Part shown: positions 40,948 through 49,643 of the stretch, piece after piece
Layout: every line of letters begins with the position of its first letter
How positions within the stretch are numbered: the stretch's first letter is position 1
Source: Propionibacteriaceae bacterium
GTDB taxonomy: Bacteria > Actinomycetota > Actinomycetes > Propionibacteriales > Propionibacteriaceae
Length of the DNA: 52,506 nt
Reading direction: 5' to 3'
Assembly: GCA_905372155.1 (NCBI GenBank)
Contig: CAJPNZ010000009.1
Location: 1-52,506 of the forward strand
Made by a program: the position numbers and the translations under genes
Notes under the pieces: generated by a model
Seen by the model: only the letters and a program-made list of their open reading frames with translations
What the model was told of the DNA's origin: nothing
Databases searched by the model: none

Positions 40948-42339
40948 ATGTCTGCTCTCAAAACGCGTTCCCGAATCACCGATCCCGCCGGCGGCTGGGG
41001 ATGGGTGGGGTTCGGGATGCTCGCCAGCGTGGTCACGGCCGCTTTCGCCTGGGTGGTGCCGCAACCCGCGGTGACCGTCGTCGACTACCTGCTGGCCGCC
41101 CTGTTCCTGGTGCCCTGCGCGGGCCTGCTGTTCGCGTGGTGGCGGATCGGGCCGCGTTTCCCGCATCCCGTGGTCGCGACGGTGCTGTGGGCGCTGCCGC
41201 TGCTGGCCTGCCCGCTGCTGTTCAGCTTCGACGTGAACGCCTACCTGACGCAGGGCTGGATGGTGCTGGGCGGCCACGACCCCTACGTCATGACGCTCGG
41301 GGAACCACGACTGCCCGGGATCACGGTCGGGGCGGACTGGGTGGACACCACGTCGGTCTACCCGGCGGGGGCGTTGCTGATCTTCGCGGCCGTGTTCTGG
41401 GCCAGCGGTGGCCTGCCGTGGCTGGGGATCCTGCTGTTCCGGCTGCTGCACCTGGCCTGTTTGCTGGTGGTGGCGTGGGCGGTGAAACGCGTCGCACCAC
41501 GCGTCGGGGTTCCCGTGAACACGGCGCTGTGGGCGGGAATCGCCACCCCGCTGCTGATCCTCCAGTGGATCGGGGGCCTGCACAACGACGCCGTGCTGGT
41601 GGCACTGATCGCCCTGGCGGTGCTGGTGGCGACTCGCGGCGGCTGGTCCGGGCTGCTGCTGGGCGGGGCTCTGATCGGGTTGTCCCTGACGGTCAAGCAG
41701 TCGGGGGCGGCCGCGGGGCTCGGGATCGTCGCTCTGGCCTGGGCGGCCTCGCCGGGCCGCGACTGGTGGCGGCTCGCGGGCCGGGCCGCGGCGGCGGGGA
41801 CGGTCGCGGTCGGGGTGTTCGTCGGGGTTTCGCTGGGTTCCGGGCTGGGTTTCGGGTGGAACAACCCCACCGCGGGCAGCCCCCTGGCCGTGATGAGCGA
41901 CTCGCCGCTGTCGTGGGTCATCCAGGTGATGAGGTTCCTCGGGCAGGAGGCGTCGCTGACCCCGGTGATGCGGGTGCTCACCCTCGTCGCCGGGCTGGCG
42001 GTGCTGACGGCCTGGGTGTGGCTGGTGGCGCGGTTCGGCCCCCGGCCCGGGGAGCCGGGACGTCCCTGGGTGGTGCTGCTCGGCGGGCTGCTGGCCTTCG
42101 CGCTGCTCGGCCCCGCCCTGCAACCCTGGTATTTCACGTGGGTGGCGCCCTTCGTCGCCCTGGCGCTGCCCGGCAGGCGCTGGCAGCGGATCTGGTTGAG
42201 CGCGACCGTGGTGGTCGTGATGGCGGCCTCCACCCAGGTTTCCCTCGGCTCCCCACTGCTGGGGCTGGCCGTCTGGTGGTTGTGGCGGCGCCTCGAGGCG
42301 GAGGACCTCGACGTCCTCGATGAACGGACCGGGGTCTGA
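40948..42339 (+). CDS. polyprenol-phosphomannose-type mannosyltransferase (MptB-like)
   Basis: The 463-residue protein has about 11-13 hydrophobic helices. The extracytoplasmic loop LLFSFDVNAYLTQGWMVLGG followed by HDPYV near residue 95 is typical of the GT-C α-1,6-mannosyltransferases (MptA/MptB) that extend lipomannan-like glycolipids. Further features are WIGGLHNDAVLVALIALAV and PALQPWYFTWVAPFVAL. It transfers mannose from polyprenyl-phosphate on the outer face of the membrane. The precise linkage is not determined by sequence. It stands alone between the toxin module and an ABC pair. Confidence 0.8.
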   Translation: MSALKTRSRITDPAGGWGWVGFGMLASVVTAAFAWVVPQPAVTVVDYLLAALFLVPCAGLLFAWWRIGPRFPHPVVATVLWALPLLACPLLFSFDVNAYLTQGWMVLGGHDPYVMTLGEPRLPGITVGADWVDTTSVYPAGALLIFAAVFWASGGLPWLGILLFRLLHLACLLVVAWAVKRVAPRVGVPVNTALWAGIATPLLILQWIGGLHNDAVLVALIALAVLVATRGGWSGLLLGGALIGLSLTVKQSGAAAGLGIVALAWAASPGRDWWRLAGRAAAAGTVAVGVFVGVSLGSGLGFGWNNPTAGSPLAVMSDSPLSWVIQVMRFLGQEASLTPVMRVLTLVAGLAVLTAWVWLVARFGPRPGEPGRPWVVLLGGLLAFALLGPALQPWYFTWVAPFVALALPGRRWQRIWLSATVVVVMAASTQVSLGSPLLGLAVWWLWRRLEAEDLDVLDERTGV

Positions 42340-42384
42340 CGTCTCCGCGACCGCGGGCCGACGCGTTTCGTTGCGGCCGGACGC

Positions 42385-42390
42385 TAGGGT
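42385..42390 (+). promoter_or_regulatory. leaderless -10 (TAGGGT) of the ABC pair
   Basis: TAGGGT is followed by seven bases and ATG 42398, without a ribosome-binding site. It supports ATG 42398 over the open frame from 42320. Confidence 0.55.
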
Positions 42391-42397
42391 CGCGGGC

Positions 42398-43360
42398 ATG
42401 ACCGAGCAGCGCTGGAAACGGACCCCCGGGGCGTGGGCCGTGCGAATTCGCGGTCTCGCCAAGCGTTTCGGATGCGTCCAGGCCGTGTCCGGACTCGACA
42501 TGGACGTCCCCCTCGGTGGTGTCCACGGGCTGCTCGGCCCCAACGGTTCCGGCAAGACCACGACGCTGCGGATGCTGCTCGGCCTGATCCGCCCCGACGA
42601 CGGTGAGATGCGCATCTTCGATCACGAGGTGCCCTGCGGGTTACCCGAGGTGATCGACAGAGTGGGGGCGATCGTCGAGAACCCCACGTTCGCCCCGAAC
42701 ATGAGCCTTCGGCGCAACCTGGAGATCCTCGCCATCTCCACCGGGGTGCCGAGCCGCCGCGTCACGGAGGTGCTGCTGGAGGTCGGGCTGCGGGGACGCG
42801 AGAAGGCGGCGTTCCACACCTGCTCCCTCGGGATGAAACAGCGACTCGCGATCGCCGCGACCCTGCTGCGGGAACCCGACCTGCTGATCTTCGACGAACC
42901 CACCAACGGCCTCGACCCCGCCGGCATCCAGGAGATCCGCACCACCATGCGTGCCCTCGCCGACGCGGGCCGCACGGTCGTGGTCGCGAGCCACCTGCTG
43001 GGGGAGATCGAGCAGATCGCCGACTCCGTGTCCATCATGGGCCGGGGACGGGTGATCGCGACGGGGGAGCTGGAGGAGTTCCTCAACGACGGCTCCGGGT
43101 ACGTGGCGGTGGAGATCGACGACGTCCCGGCGGCCTTCGAGACGCTGCGACAGGCGGGTTTCGACGGCCAGCTGGTGGGAGAGCAGTTGCGCGTCACCCG
43201 TGACGAAGGACTCGACCCGGCAGCCGTCGCCCGGGTCCTCGGGGAGGCGGACCTGTGGCCGAGGCACCTCAGCCTGCAACGCTCCAGCCTCGAATCCGTG
43301 TTCCTGGAACTGACCGAGGACGAACGCCTCACCACCACGCAGGGAAGGGCCGTGGCGTGA
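42398..43360 (+). CDS. ABC transporter ATPase (bacitracin-resistance BcrA type)
   Basis: The 320-residue ATPase has GPNGSGKTTTLRMLL, signature-like CSLGMKQRLAIAATLL, FDEPTNGLDPAGI and VVASHLLGEIEQIAD. A C-terminal ~90-residue regulatory part is typical of BcrA/drug-export ATPases. It is coupled to the permease gene at TGATG (43358-43362). Such pairs export lipids or peptides or give antibiotic resistance. The substrate is unknown. Confidence 0.92.
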   Translation: MTEQRWKRTPGAWAVRIRGLAKRFGCVQAVSGLDMDVPLGGVHGLLGPNGSGKTTTLRMLLGLIRPDDGEMRIFDHEVPCGLPEVIDRVGAIVENPTFAPNMSLRRNLEILAISTGVPSRRVTEVLLEVGLRGREKAAFHTCSLGMKQRLAIAATLLREPDLLIFDEPTNGLDPAGIQEIRTTMRALADAGRTVVVASHLLGEIEQIADSVSIMGRGRVIATGELEEFLNDGSGYVAVEIDDVPAAFETLRQAGFDGQLVGEQLRVTRDEGLDPAAVARVLGEADLWPRHLSLQRSSLESVFLELTEDERLTTTQGRAVA

Positions 43361-44289
43361 TGCTGAATCTGTTGCGCGCCGAGCTTCTCCGACTGGTCAG
43401 CGACCGGAAGGTGATGGTGCTGGCGGCTTTCGTGCTGGGCGTGGGTTTCTGGATCTCGGCCTCGATGGCCGAGGCACTCAGGCCCTACACCGCGCTCGAC
43501 TGGGACGAGGCGCGGCGGCAGTCCAACGACGCCCAGATAAACCTGGAGGTGACCTGCGGGTCGAGTTTTTCCAACAGCGACTGCACCGCGCTTCCGACGA
43601 ACATCACCGTGGAGGGGTTCCTGCGTCCCCAGATGAGTTTCGAACAACTCGTCGTCTCCTCCCTCGAACCGACGGCGCAGATGGGTCTGCTCATCGTGGT
43701 GGTCTTGATCACCGTGATGATCGGGGCCGAGTTCAGCACCGGCTCCATCGGCACCCAGCTGACCTTCACCCCACGCAGGCTGCCGCTGTTGTGGGCGAAA
43801 GCCCTGGCCTCGGCGATCTGCGGGGCCTGCTTGATGGCTTTCTGGACGGCGCTCATGGTGGTCTTGGGCGTGTTCTTCTACCTGAACATGCGCGGAATCG
43901 AGGGACTGACCGCCGGTTCCCTGCTGGGTGCGCAGGTTGGGCGTGCGCTGCTGGCCGGGGCCGTGATGGGGATGCTGGCGGCGCTGGTGACGATGGCCCT
44001 GGCATCAACGGTCAAGACGTGGGTGCTGATCTCCGCCGGTCTGGCGCTCTCCCAATTCCTCGAATCCTCCAGGGACATCGCCCAGACGGTCTGGTTGCTG
44101 CCGACCGCCAACGTACTCAGCTTCGTCAACGGCGAATGGAGCCGCACCATCTACAACAGCGACGGAGTGCGACAGGAACCGGTCCCGCACCTCGACTACG
44201 GATACTCGCTGGGGTATGTGGTCTTCTGGCTGGTGGTCATCGGGATCTGGGCGTCGGTCAGCTTCTCTCGCCGCAACATCCTCAAATAG
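43360..44289 (+). CDS. ABC transporter permease (ABC-2 type)
   Basis: The 309-residue protein has six predicted membrane helices. The first (VMVLAAFVLGVGFWISASM) is followed by a ~90-residue extracytoplasmic loop containing two cysteines (TCGSSFSNSDC). The rest of the helices run from about residue 110 to the end. It ends in a basic SRRNILK. ATG 43360 overlaps the ATPase stop. It forms one transporter with the ATPase. Confidence 0.88.
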   Translation: MLNLLRAELLRLVSDRKVMVLAAFVLGVGFWISASMAEALRPYTALDWDEARRQSNDAQINLEVTCGSSFSNSDCTALPTNITVEGFLRPQMSFEQLVVSSLEPTAQMGLLIVVVLITVMIGAEFSTGSIGTQLTFTPRRLPLLWAKALASAICGACLMAFWTALMVVLGVFFYLNMRGIEGLTAGSLLGAQVGRALLAGAVMGMLAALVTMALASTVKTWVLISAGLALSQFLESSRDIAQTVWLLPTANVLSFVNGEWSRTIYNSDGVRQEPVPHLDYGYSLGYVVFWLVVIGIWASVSFSRRNILK

Positions 44290-44313
44290 CCTGCGAGGTC
44301 CCTCCCCGAAGTC

Positions 44314-44518
44314 GGTTGAGCCGGGCCGCGACGAAGAGGCTGCCCGGGCCGAAACCATGATGACCGTGCCCGGGGTCTTGTGGTCGGGTCTGCCTACCGG
44401 GTGTCAGTGATGGTTTCGACTCAGCCGTTCGCTTCGCTCACGTGCTGGCTCGACCGGCTTCGCTATTTTCGAGCTGGTTGAGCCGACCTGCGACGAAGGA
44501 GCTGGTCGTGTCGAAACC
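44314..44518. repeat. cluster of three intergenic repeats
   Basis: The 400-base gap holds an inverted copy at 44314-44356, a forward copy at 44412-44455 and an inverted copy at 44476-44518 of the ~45-bp repeat. Here the internal part is more diverged (CGACGAAG blocks). From 44519 to 44689 there is only GC-rich sequence ahead of the next gene, whose ribosome-binding site GAGAGGAG lies near 44675. No gene is supported. Confidence 0.7.
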
Positions 44519-44689
44519 GTGGTGACCCTGCCCGGGAACTTGTGGCCGGACCTGTATCTCGACTCGCCCGTTTCCGGTGCCCGACGGTGGTTCGCGACCC
44601 CTCCAGCATGACTCCCCGGGACGTATTGTCGTTTTCAGAGGTTTCGCGGACGGACAACCGCCGAGGTTAATCGGACGAGAGGAGAAACC

Positions 44690-46288
44690 GTGTCGGCCAT
44701 CCGGTGCCGGGGATTGACGGCTTGGCACAAGGGGGAACAGGTGCTCAAGGGCGTCGACCTGCTGGTGGAACCGGGGGAGGTGTGCCTGTTGCTGGGCGCG
44801 TCGGGCTCCGGACGCACCAGGCTCGTCGAGCTGATCCTGGGCCTGAGGCGACCGGCCTCGGGAAGCGTTGAGGTGCTGGAGACCACCCCCGGTGAGGTTC
44901 CGCTCCCGGTCGGGTACCTGCCCCGGCAACTGGCGCTGTACGAGCACATGTCGCCGGCACAGAACCTGAAGCTGGTGGCCGATACCGTTGGCGAGAAGGT
45001 GAGGACCCACAGCATGTCGGCTTCCGGTGAGCCGGACGACTCGTACCTGCTGGGAGGACGTGACAGCGACGACATCCTGAAGCAGGTCGCGATCGTCAAC
45101 CCTCTCCTCCTGCGCACCATGCGTTTCAAGCCGCCGGAGGAGAAGTGGCGCGTCCAACTGGCCGCCTCGTGCCTGACGGTCCCCGACCGGCTCCTGGTGC
45201 TGGACGCCCCGGACCGCACCCTGGACCACACGGGGCTGGAGATCCTGCGGGAACGGTTGGGCGAGGTGAGGCGGGAAGGAGGGGCGGCCCTGGTGACGGC
45301 GGACGATCCCCTCGTCCTCGGGGACGTCGCCACCAGCTACGCGATCCTCCACGACGGGATCGTCGCGGCCCGCGGTCGATTGCCGACGGGCGAGGGGAAA
45401 CGCCCGCTTCTGGAAGCTCTGCGTGAAACGACCGGGAGGGCGGCCTCGTCCTCCTCACCGGGCTGGGGTGTCCAACCTCCCAACGCACAGCAGGCAGCCG
45501 GGGTTTCGCCCCCGTCGCCGGGCGACGCTGCCCGGCCCGTGGCGGGGTCCCCCGGCCTGGGGCGGCTGGTGGTTGGTGGCGTGAAGGCGAACCTGACGAT
45601 CCTCTGGGGCCACAAACTGGCGCCGCTGGCGGTCGGGCTGGTCTGGCTCCTGGCGCAGATGCCCGCCGTCGCCCTGCTGCCTCCGATTCACCGGGGAAGA
45701 TCCGACCTGGAGGAACTGCTCGACATCTTGCTGTGCCTGGCGTGCATGTCGATGGCGACGATGGGGGCGTTCCTGGGGAGCCAGAACGGGTTGCGCCGCC
45801 CGGGGGCCTGCCGGTTCGTGCGCGTCGGACGGCGGGCCGACTGGTCGGTGCGGATCAACAGCATGGTGTTCCTGTCGGCCCTGTTCACGGTGACCTTCGT
45901 CGGGATCGGCTGGGGACTGAAGGGCATCACGCATGCGACGGACGCCACCGGCCTCCAGGCGTCGATACCCCTGATCTTCTTCTCCTGCCTGTTCTGGGGG
46001 CTGGTCGGGTGGTGCGCCGCCGCGTTGACCCGCTCCATGACCGCCGCGGTCCCGGTGCTGCTGGCCTGGCTGGTCCTGGACGGCCTGCTCGGCGGCTGGA
46101 GGCTGCCCGGTGTCCTGCTGCCGCTGCGGAGCCAGCGGATGCTTCTCAGCATCTCGTTCCTGCCTCCCCGTGCGATGGGGTCCTTCCCGGTCCTGCTGAT
46201 CTCGGGGACGCTCCTGCTCTGGCTGGTGGCGGTCCTGCTGCTGGCGTACCGGACCCGGATCGACGGCTTCCACCCGGGACGGAAATGA
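44690..46288 (+). CDS. ABC fusion protein with degenerate ATPase domain
   Basis: The 532-residue protein starts at GTG 44690 after GAGAGGAG. Residues 1-240 are an ABC ATPase-like domain: the P-loop is GASGSGRT (36-43, Lys to Arg) and the Q-loop is YLPRQ. The LSGGQ signature is absent (FKPPEEKWRVQLA), Walker B is LLVLDAPD (168-175, Glu to Ala), and the switch is VTADD (His to Ala). A Pro/Ala-rich linker leads to a membrane domain of six helices (about 300-525). ATP hydrolysis is unlikely unless it pairs with another ATPase. Position two genes after an ABC pair may matter. Confidence 0.8.
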   Translation: MSAIRCRGLTAWHKGEQVLKGVDLLVEPGEVCLLLGASGSGRTRLVELILGLRRPASGSVEVLETTPGEVPLPVGYLPRQLALYEHMSPAQNLKLVADTVGEKVRTHSMSASGEPDDSYLLGGRDSDDILKQVAIVNPLLLRTMRFKPPEEKWRVQLAASCLTVPDRLLVLDAPDRTLDHTGLEILRERLGEVRREGGAALVTADDPLVLGDVATSYAILHDGIVAARGRLPTGEGKRPLLEALRETTGRAASSSSPGWGVQPPNAQQAAGVSPPSPGDAARPVAGSPGLGRLVVGGVKANLTILWGHKLAPLAVGLVWLLAQMPAVALLPPIHRGRSDLEELLDILLCLACMSMATMGAFLGSQNGLRRPGACRFVRVGRRADWSVRINSMVFLSALFTVTFVGIGWGLKGITHATDATGLQASIPLIFFSCLFWGLVGWCAAALTRSMTAAVPVLLAWLVLDGLLGGWRLPGVLLPLRSQRMLLSISFLPPRAMGSFPVLLISGTLLLWLVAVLLLAYRTRIDGFHPGRK

Positions 46289-46331
46289 CGGCATCGTCCG
46301 CATCCCCACCCGCACACGAATTGCCGACCGG

Positions 46332-46337
46332 TAGGAT
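46332..46337 (+). promoter_or_regulatory. leaderless -10 (TAGGAT) of thrC
   Basis: TAGGAT is followed by eight bases and GTG 46346, with no ribosome-binding site. It supports the GTG start of threonine synthase. Confidence 0.55.
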
Positions 46338-46345
46338 CGCTGCCC

Positions 46346-47761
46346 GTGCGATACGTCTCCACCCGTGCCACCGACCACACCGCCAGGGCCTTCAGCGACA
46401 TCCTCCTGGAGGGCCTGGCACCCGACGGCGGCCTCTACCTGCCCGTCGAGTACCCGCGGGTGGACGCCGGCACCCTCGCCCGGTGGCGCGACGTGCTGCT
46501 CGACGACGGCTACGCGGGGCTCGCCTTCGAGGTGTGCTCCCTGTTCATCGACGACATCCCCGCCGACGACCTGCTGGGCATCTGCCGGCGAGCCTACGCC
46601 CCCGAGAAGTTCCTGGACCCGCAGATCGTGCCGGTCTCCGAACTCTCAGACGGGGTGCGGCTGGCGCACCTCAGCAACGGCCCGTCGGCGGCCTTCAAGG
46701 ACATGGCCATGCAGCTGCTCGGCGAGCTGTTCGCCCACGAACTGGCGCGCCGCGGCGAGCGCCTGACCATCCTGGGCGCCACCTCCGGCGACACCGGCTC
46801 GGCCGCCGAGTACGCGCTGCTGGGCAGGCCCGGGATACGGGTGGTGATGCTGTCTCCGGCGGACCGCATGACCCCGTTCCAGCAGGCGCAGATGTACTCC
46901 ATCGACGACCCCGGGGTGGTGAACCTGGCCGTCGAGGGGGTCTTCGACGACTGCCAGGACCTCGTCAAGGCAATTAATGCCGACGCCGAGTTCAAACGCG
47001 ACCACCGCATCGGCGCGGTGAACTCCATCAACTGGGCGCGCCTGATGGCGCAGGTCGTCTACTACTTCGCGGCGTGGCTGCGCATCGGCGGCGAGGAACC
47101 GGTCTCGTTCGCGGTGCCCTCGGGCAATTTCGGCAACATCGCGGCCGGGCACATCGCCCGCCTCATGGGGCTGCCCATCCGGCAGCTGGTGCTGGCCACC
47201 AACGAGAACGACGTCCTCGACGAGTTCTTCCGTACCGGCGTCTACCGGCCCCGCGCCGCGCAGCAGACCCACGCCACCAGCTCCCCGTCCATGGACATCT
47301 CGAAGGCGTCGAACTTCGAACGTTTCGTCGCCGACCTGCTGGGCCGCGACGGTGCGCGCGTCGCCGACCTGTTCGGCCGCGAACTGCCGGAAACCGGCCG
47401 GATCGACCTGTCCGGCGAGGACCGCGACCGTTTCGGTTTCGTCTCGGGTTCCTCCACCCACGCCGACCGGCTGGCCGGGATCCGCGCCACCTGGGAGAGC
47501 GACGGGGTTCTCATCGACCCCCACACCGCCGACGGCGTGCACGTCGCCCGCCGGCTGCTGGCCTCCGGTGAGGTGACCGGACCCGTCGTGGTGCTGGAAA
47601 CCGCGCTTCCCGTGAAGTTCGCCGAGACCATCACCCAGGCGACCGGCATCGTCCCGCCGCGCCCCGAGCGTTTCGCCGGGATCGAGGACCTCCCCAGGCG
47701 CGTGACGCGCATCCCGGCGGACGTGGACGCGGTTCGGCGGGCTATTGGCGGGGCCGCCTGA
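46346..47761 (+). CDS. thrC: threonine synthase
   Basis: The 471-residue PLP enzyme converts O-phosphohomoserine to threonine. It begins with MRYVSTRATDHTARAFSDIL and DGGLYLPVEYPR, as in the longer bacterial/fungal type. The PLP lysine is in SAAFKDMAMQLL and the PLP-phosphate region in GATSGDTGSAAEYAL. Further conserved blocks are PSGNFGNIAAGHIA and LATNENDVLDEFFRTGVY. It is monocistronic by its own -10. No other threonine genes are nearby. Confidence 0.95.
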   Translation: MRYVSTRATDHTARAFSDILLEGLAPDGGLYLPVEYPRVDAGTLARWRDVLLDDGYAGLAFEVCSLFIDDIPADDLLGICRRAYAPEKFLDPQIVPVSELSDGVRLAHLSNGPSAAFKDMAMQLLGELFAHELARRGERLTILGATSGDTGSAAEYALLGRPGIRVVMLSPADRMTPFQQAQMYSIDDPGVVNLAVEGVFDDCQDLVKAINADAEFKRDHRIGAVNSINWARLMAQVVYYFAAWLRIGGEEPVSFAVPSGNFGNIAAGHIARLMGLPIRQLVLATNENDVLDEFFRTGVYRPRAAQQTHATSSPSMDISKASNFERFVADLLGRDGARVADLFGRELPETGRIDLSGEDRDRFGFVSGSSTHADRLAGIRATWESDGVLIDPHTADGVHVARRLLASGEVTGPVVVLETALPVKFAETITQATGIVPPRPERFAGIEDLPRRVTRIPADVDAVRRAIGGAA

Positions 47762-47782
47762 AAACGGGAATCGAACCCCTTG

Positions 47783-47852
47783 TAGGGTTAGAAATCCGAG
47801 GGGAAGCAGTATGCCGGTTCATAAGGAGCATGCCGGTTCATAGGGAGGAAAC
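47783..47852 (+). promoter_or_regulatory. promoter, 19-bp tandem repeat and possible leader ORF
   Basis: TAGGGT at 47783-47788 is a likely -10. Downstream, AGTATGCCGGTTCATAAGG (47808-47826) is repeated as AGCATGCCGGTTCATAGGG (47827-47845). ATG 47811 opens a 10-codon frame (MPVHKEHAGS) ending at TAG 47841-47843, directly before GGGAGGAA and the amine oxidase ATG 47853. It may be a leader peptide or only an accidental duplication. Confidence 0.45.
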
Positions 47853-49199
47853 ATGCTGGACTGCGCCATCATTGGGGCTGGCCTGGCGGGCCTCGTGGCT
47901 GCTCGCGACCTGCGGAACCGGGGGCTCGGTGTTGTTGTGATCGAGGCCCGGGACCGTGTGGGAGGGCGTGTCGAGAACGGGGTCCTTGCCGACGGCCAGT
48001 ACGTGGAGCTCGGCGGTCAATGGATTGGTGCCGGACACGACGCCATCTTTGAACTGATCGAGCGTTACGGGCTGAGGACCGTTGGTATTCCGGCTCGCGG
48101 AAATCTGGTGGTGCGTGTCCACGGCAGATTGCTCGAGGTGCCGTCGGCCGAGGACGGGGCAGAACTGACCCCGTTCGAGGTCGCTGACCTCAGCCAGGGG
48201 TTGTTGAGGCTGCGGCGTCTCGCGCACCGCCTGGCCGACGATCCGGCATGGGTGGCGGCAAACGGCGCTTGGCTGCGGCAGGACCTACGACGCTGGGTGC
48301 GAACCAACTTACGAACCGGCGGGGCACAGGCCCGTTTCGGGGAGGTGTACGAGGCGGCTTTCGGGCCGATGATCCCGCACGCGACCCTGGAGGAGGGCCT
48401 GCGGCAGATCAACTCGGGGCCGAGCCTGGAGACGATGATCGCGAACAATGGCGGGTTGAACCAGCAGCGCATCGACGGCGGCATGGTCGCCCTGTGCGAG
48501 GCCCTGGCCGCCGATCTCGGGAACGTGGTGCGTCTCGGGAACCCCGTGACGAAGGTCACGCACGGCGACACCGCCGTCGTGACGCTCGCATCCGGGGAGA
48601 CCATCGAGGCCCGCACCGTCGTCTCGACGCTACCGCCGCGCCTGGCCGTCGCCCTGGAATACGACCCGCCCCTGCCGCAGTGGAGACGGGACGTCGCGGA
48701 GAAGGTGGCGCCGGGAAATGTGATCAAGGCTTATCTGGTGTACGAGACGCCCTTCTGGCGCGAACGAGGACTTTCAGGGCAGTCGAGCTCTGACGAGGGG
48801 GCGGTTCGCGTCACGTTTGACACAACACCGGTCGACTCGACCCGTGGGCTGCTGATGGGATTCTTCGAGGGCAACGAGGCCGATTCCCTGGCTCATCGTT
48901 CCCTGGAGACCCGGCGGCGCGCGTTCGTCGAGTCGGCCGTCCGAGCGTTCGGGGCGGAGGCCGCCGAACCCATCGAATACCTCGAACGGGACTGGAGCGC
49001 CGAGCAGTACACATGGGGCTGCCACGGGGCGCACTTCGCGCCCGGGATCTGGACCTCCAACGGCCCCGTCCTGGCGGCCCCCGACGGGTGCCTCTACTGG
49101 GCCGGGGCGGAGTACTCGACCAAGTTCAACGGCTACATGGAGGGCGCTGTCCGCTCCGGCGAGGAGGTCGCGGCCACGATCGCCGTGGCCCTCATCTGA
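47853..49199 (+). CDS. flavin-containing amine oxidase
   Basis: The 448-residue protein has the FAD-binding start CAIIGAGLAGLVAARDLRNRG (GxGxxG). It then has VIEARDRVGGRVENG and YVELGGQWIGAGHDAI, the amine oxidase signature. The C-terminal FAD site is LYWAGAEYSTKFNGYMEGAV. The cysteine of covalent FAD attachment seen in MAO (SGGC) is replaced by a WAGAE context, so FAD is likely non-covalent. It oxidises an amine, perhaps putrescine or tyramine (not determinable). A strong GGGAGGAA precedes the start. Confidence 0.9.
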   Translation: MLDCAIIGAGLAGLVAARDLRNRGLGVVVIEARDRVGGRVENGVLADGQYVELGGQWIGAGHDAIFELIERYGLRTVGIPARGNLVVRVHGRLLEVPSAEDGAELTPFEVADLSQGLLRLRRLAHRLADDPAWVAANGAWLRQDLRRWVRTNLRTGGAQARFGEVYEAAFGPMIPHATLEEGLRQINSGPSLETMIANNGGLNQQRIDGGMVALCEALAADLGNVVRLGNPVTKVTHGDTAVVTLASGETIEARTVVSTLPPRLAVALEYDPPLPQWRRDVAEKVAPGNVIKAYLVYETPFWRERGLSGQSSSDEGAVRVTFDTTPVDSTRGLLMGFFEGNEADSLAHRSLETRRRAFVESAVRAFGAEAAEPIEYLERDWSAEQYTWGCHGAHFAPGIWTSNGPVLAAPDGCLYWAGAEYSTKFNGYMEGAVRSGEEVAATIAVALI

Positions 49200-49218
49200 C
49201 CCCCGAGGCCCCACAGCC

Positions 49219-49486
49219 GGTTGAGCCGGCCTGCTCGCTTGGCGAGTTGACCGTGTCGAAACCTCTGGTGCGTGTCCGGGGGACCTGGGTCGGGTGGTTT
49301 CGACTCGGGTCGCTCGTTCCTCGCGCCCCGGCTCAACCAGCTTGTGGGAGTGGAAGTTGGTTGAGCCGACCTGCGAGCGTCAGCGAGTGGGTCGTGTCGA
49401 AACCGGGGTGAGCGTGGTCGGGTTCTGGCTACCGGGTGCCGGTGGTTTCGACTCGGGTCGCTCGTTCCTCGCGCCCCGGCTCAACC
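49219..49486. repeat. cluster of four intergenic repeats
   Basis: The 444-base gap holds alternating copies of the ~45-bp repeat: inverted 49219-49263, forward 49296-49338, inverted 49359-49404, forward 49444-49486. Further repeat-end fragments run to about 49555 (for example CGCGCCCCGGCTCAGCC). The two forward copies are virtually identical to those at 4919 and 5039. From 49556 to 49643 is the upstream region of ndh. No gene is supported. Confidence 0.75.
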
Positions 49487-49643
49487 AGCTTCGGAGAGGG
49501 GCTCGCGCCCCGGCTCAGCCGGTTTCGGGCAGGAGGCTCACGTGCTGGCTCAATCAGCGTGGTGGTGTGTGCTCGGCCCTCGCGCCGTCCGGTAGGTGGA
49601 CCTGACTTGGCATGATGCTTCGCCGACCAGCACAATAACCGAT

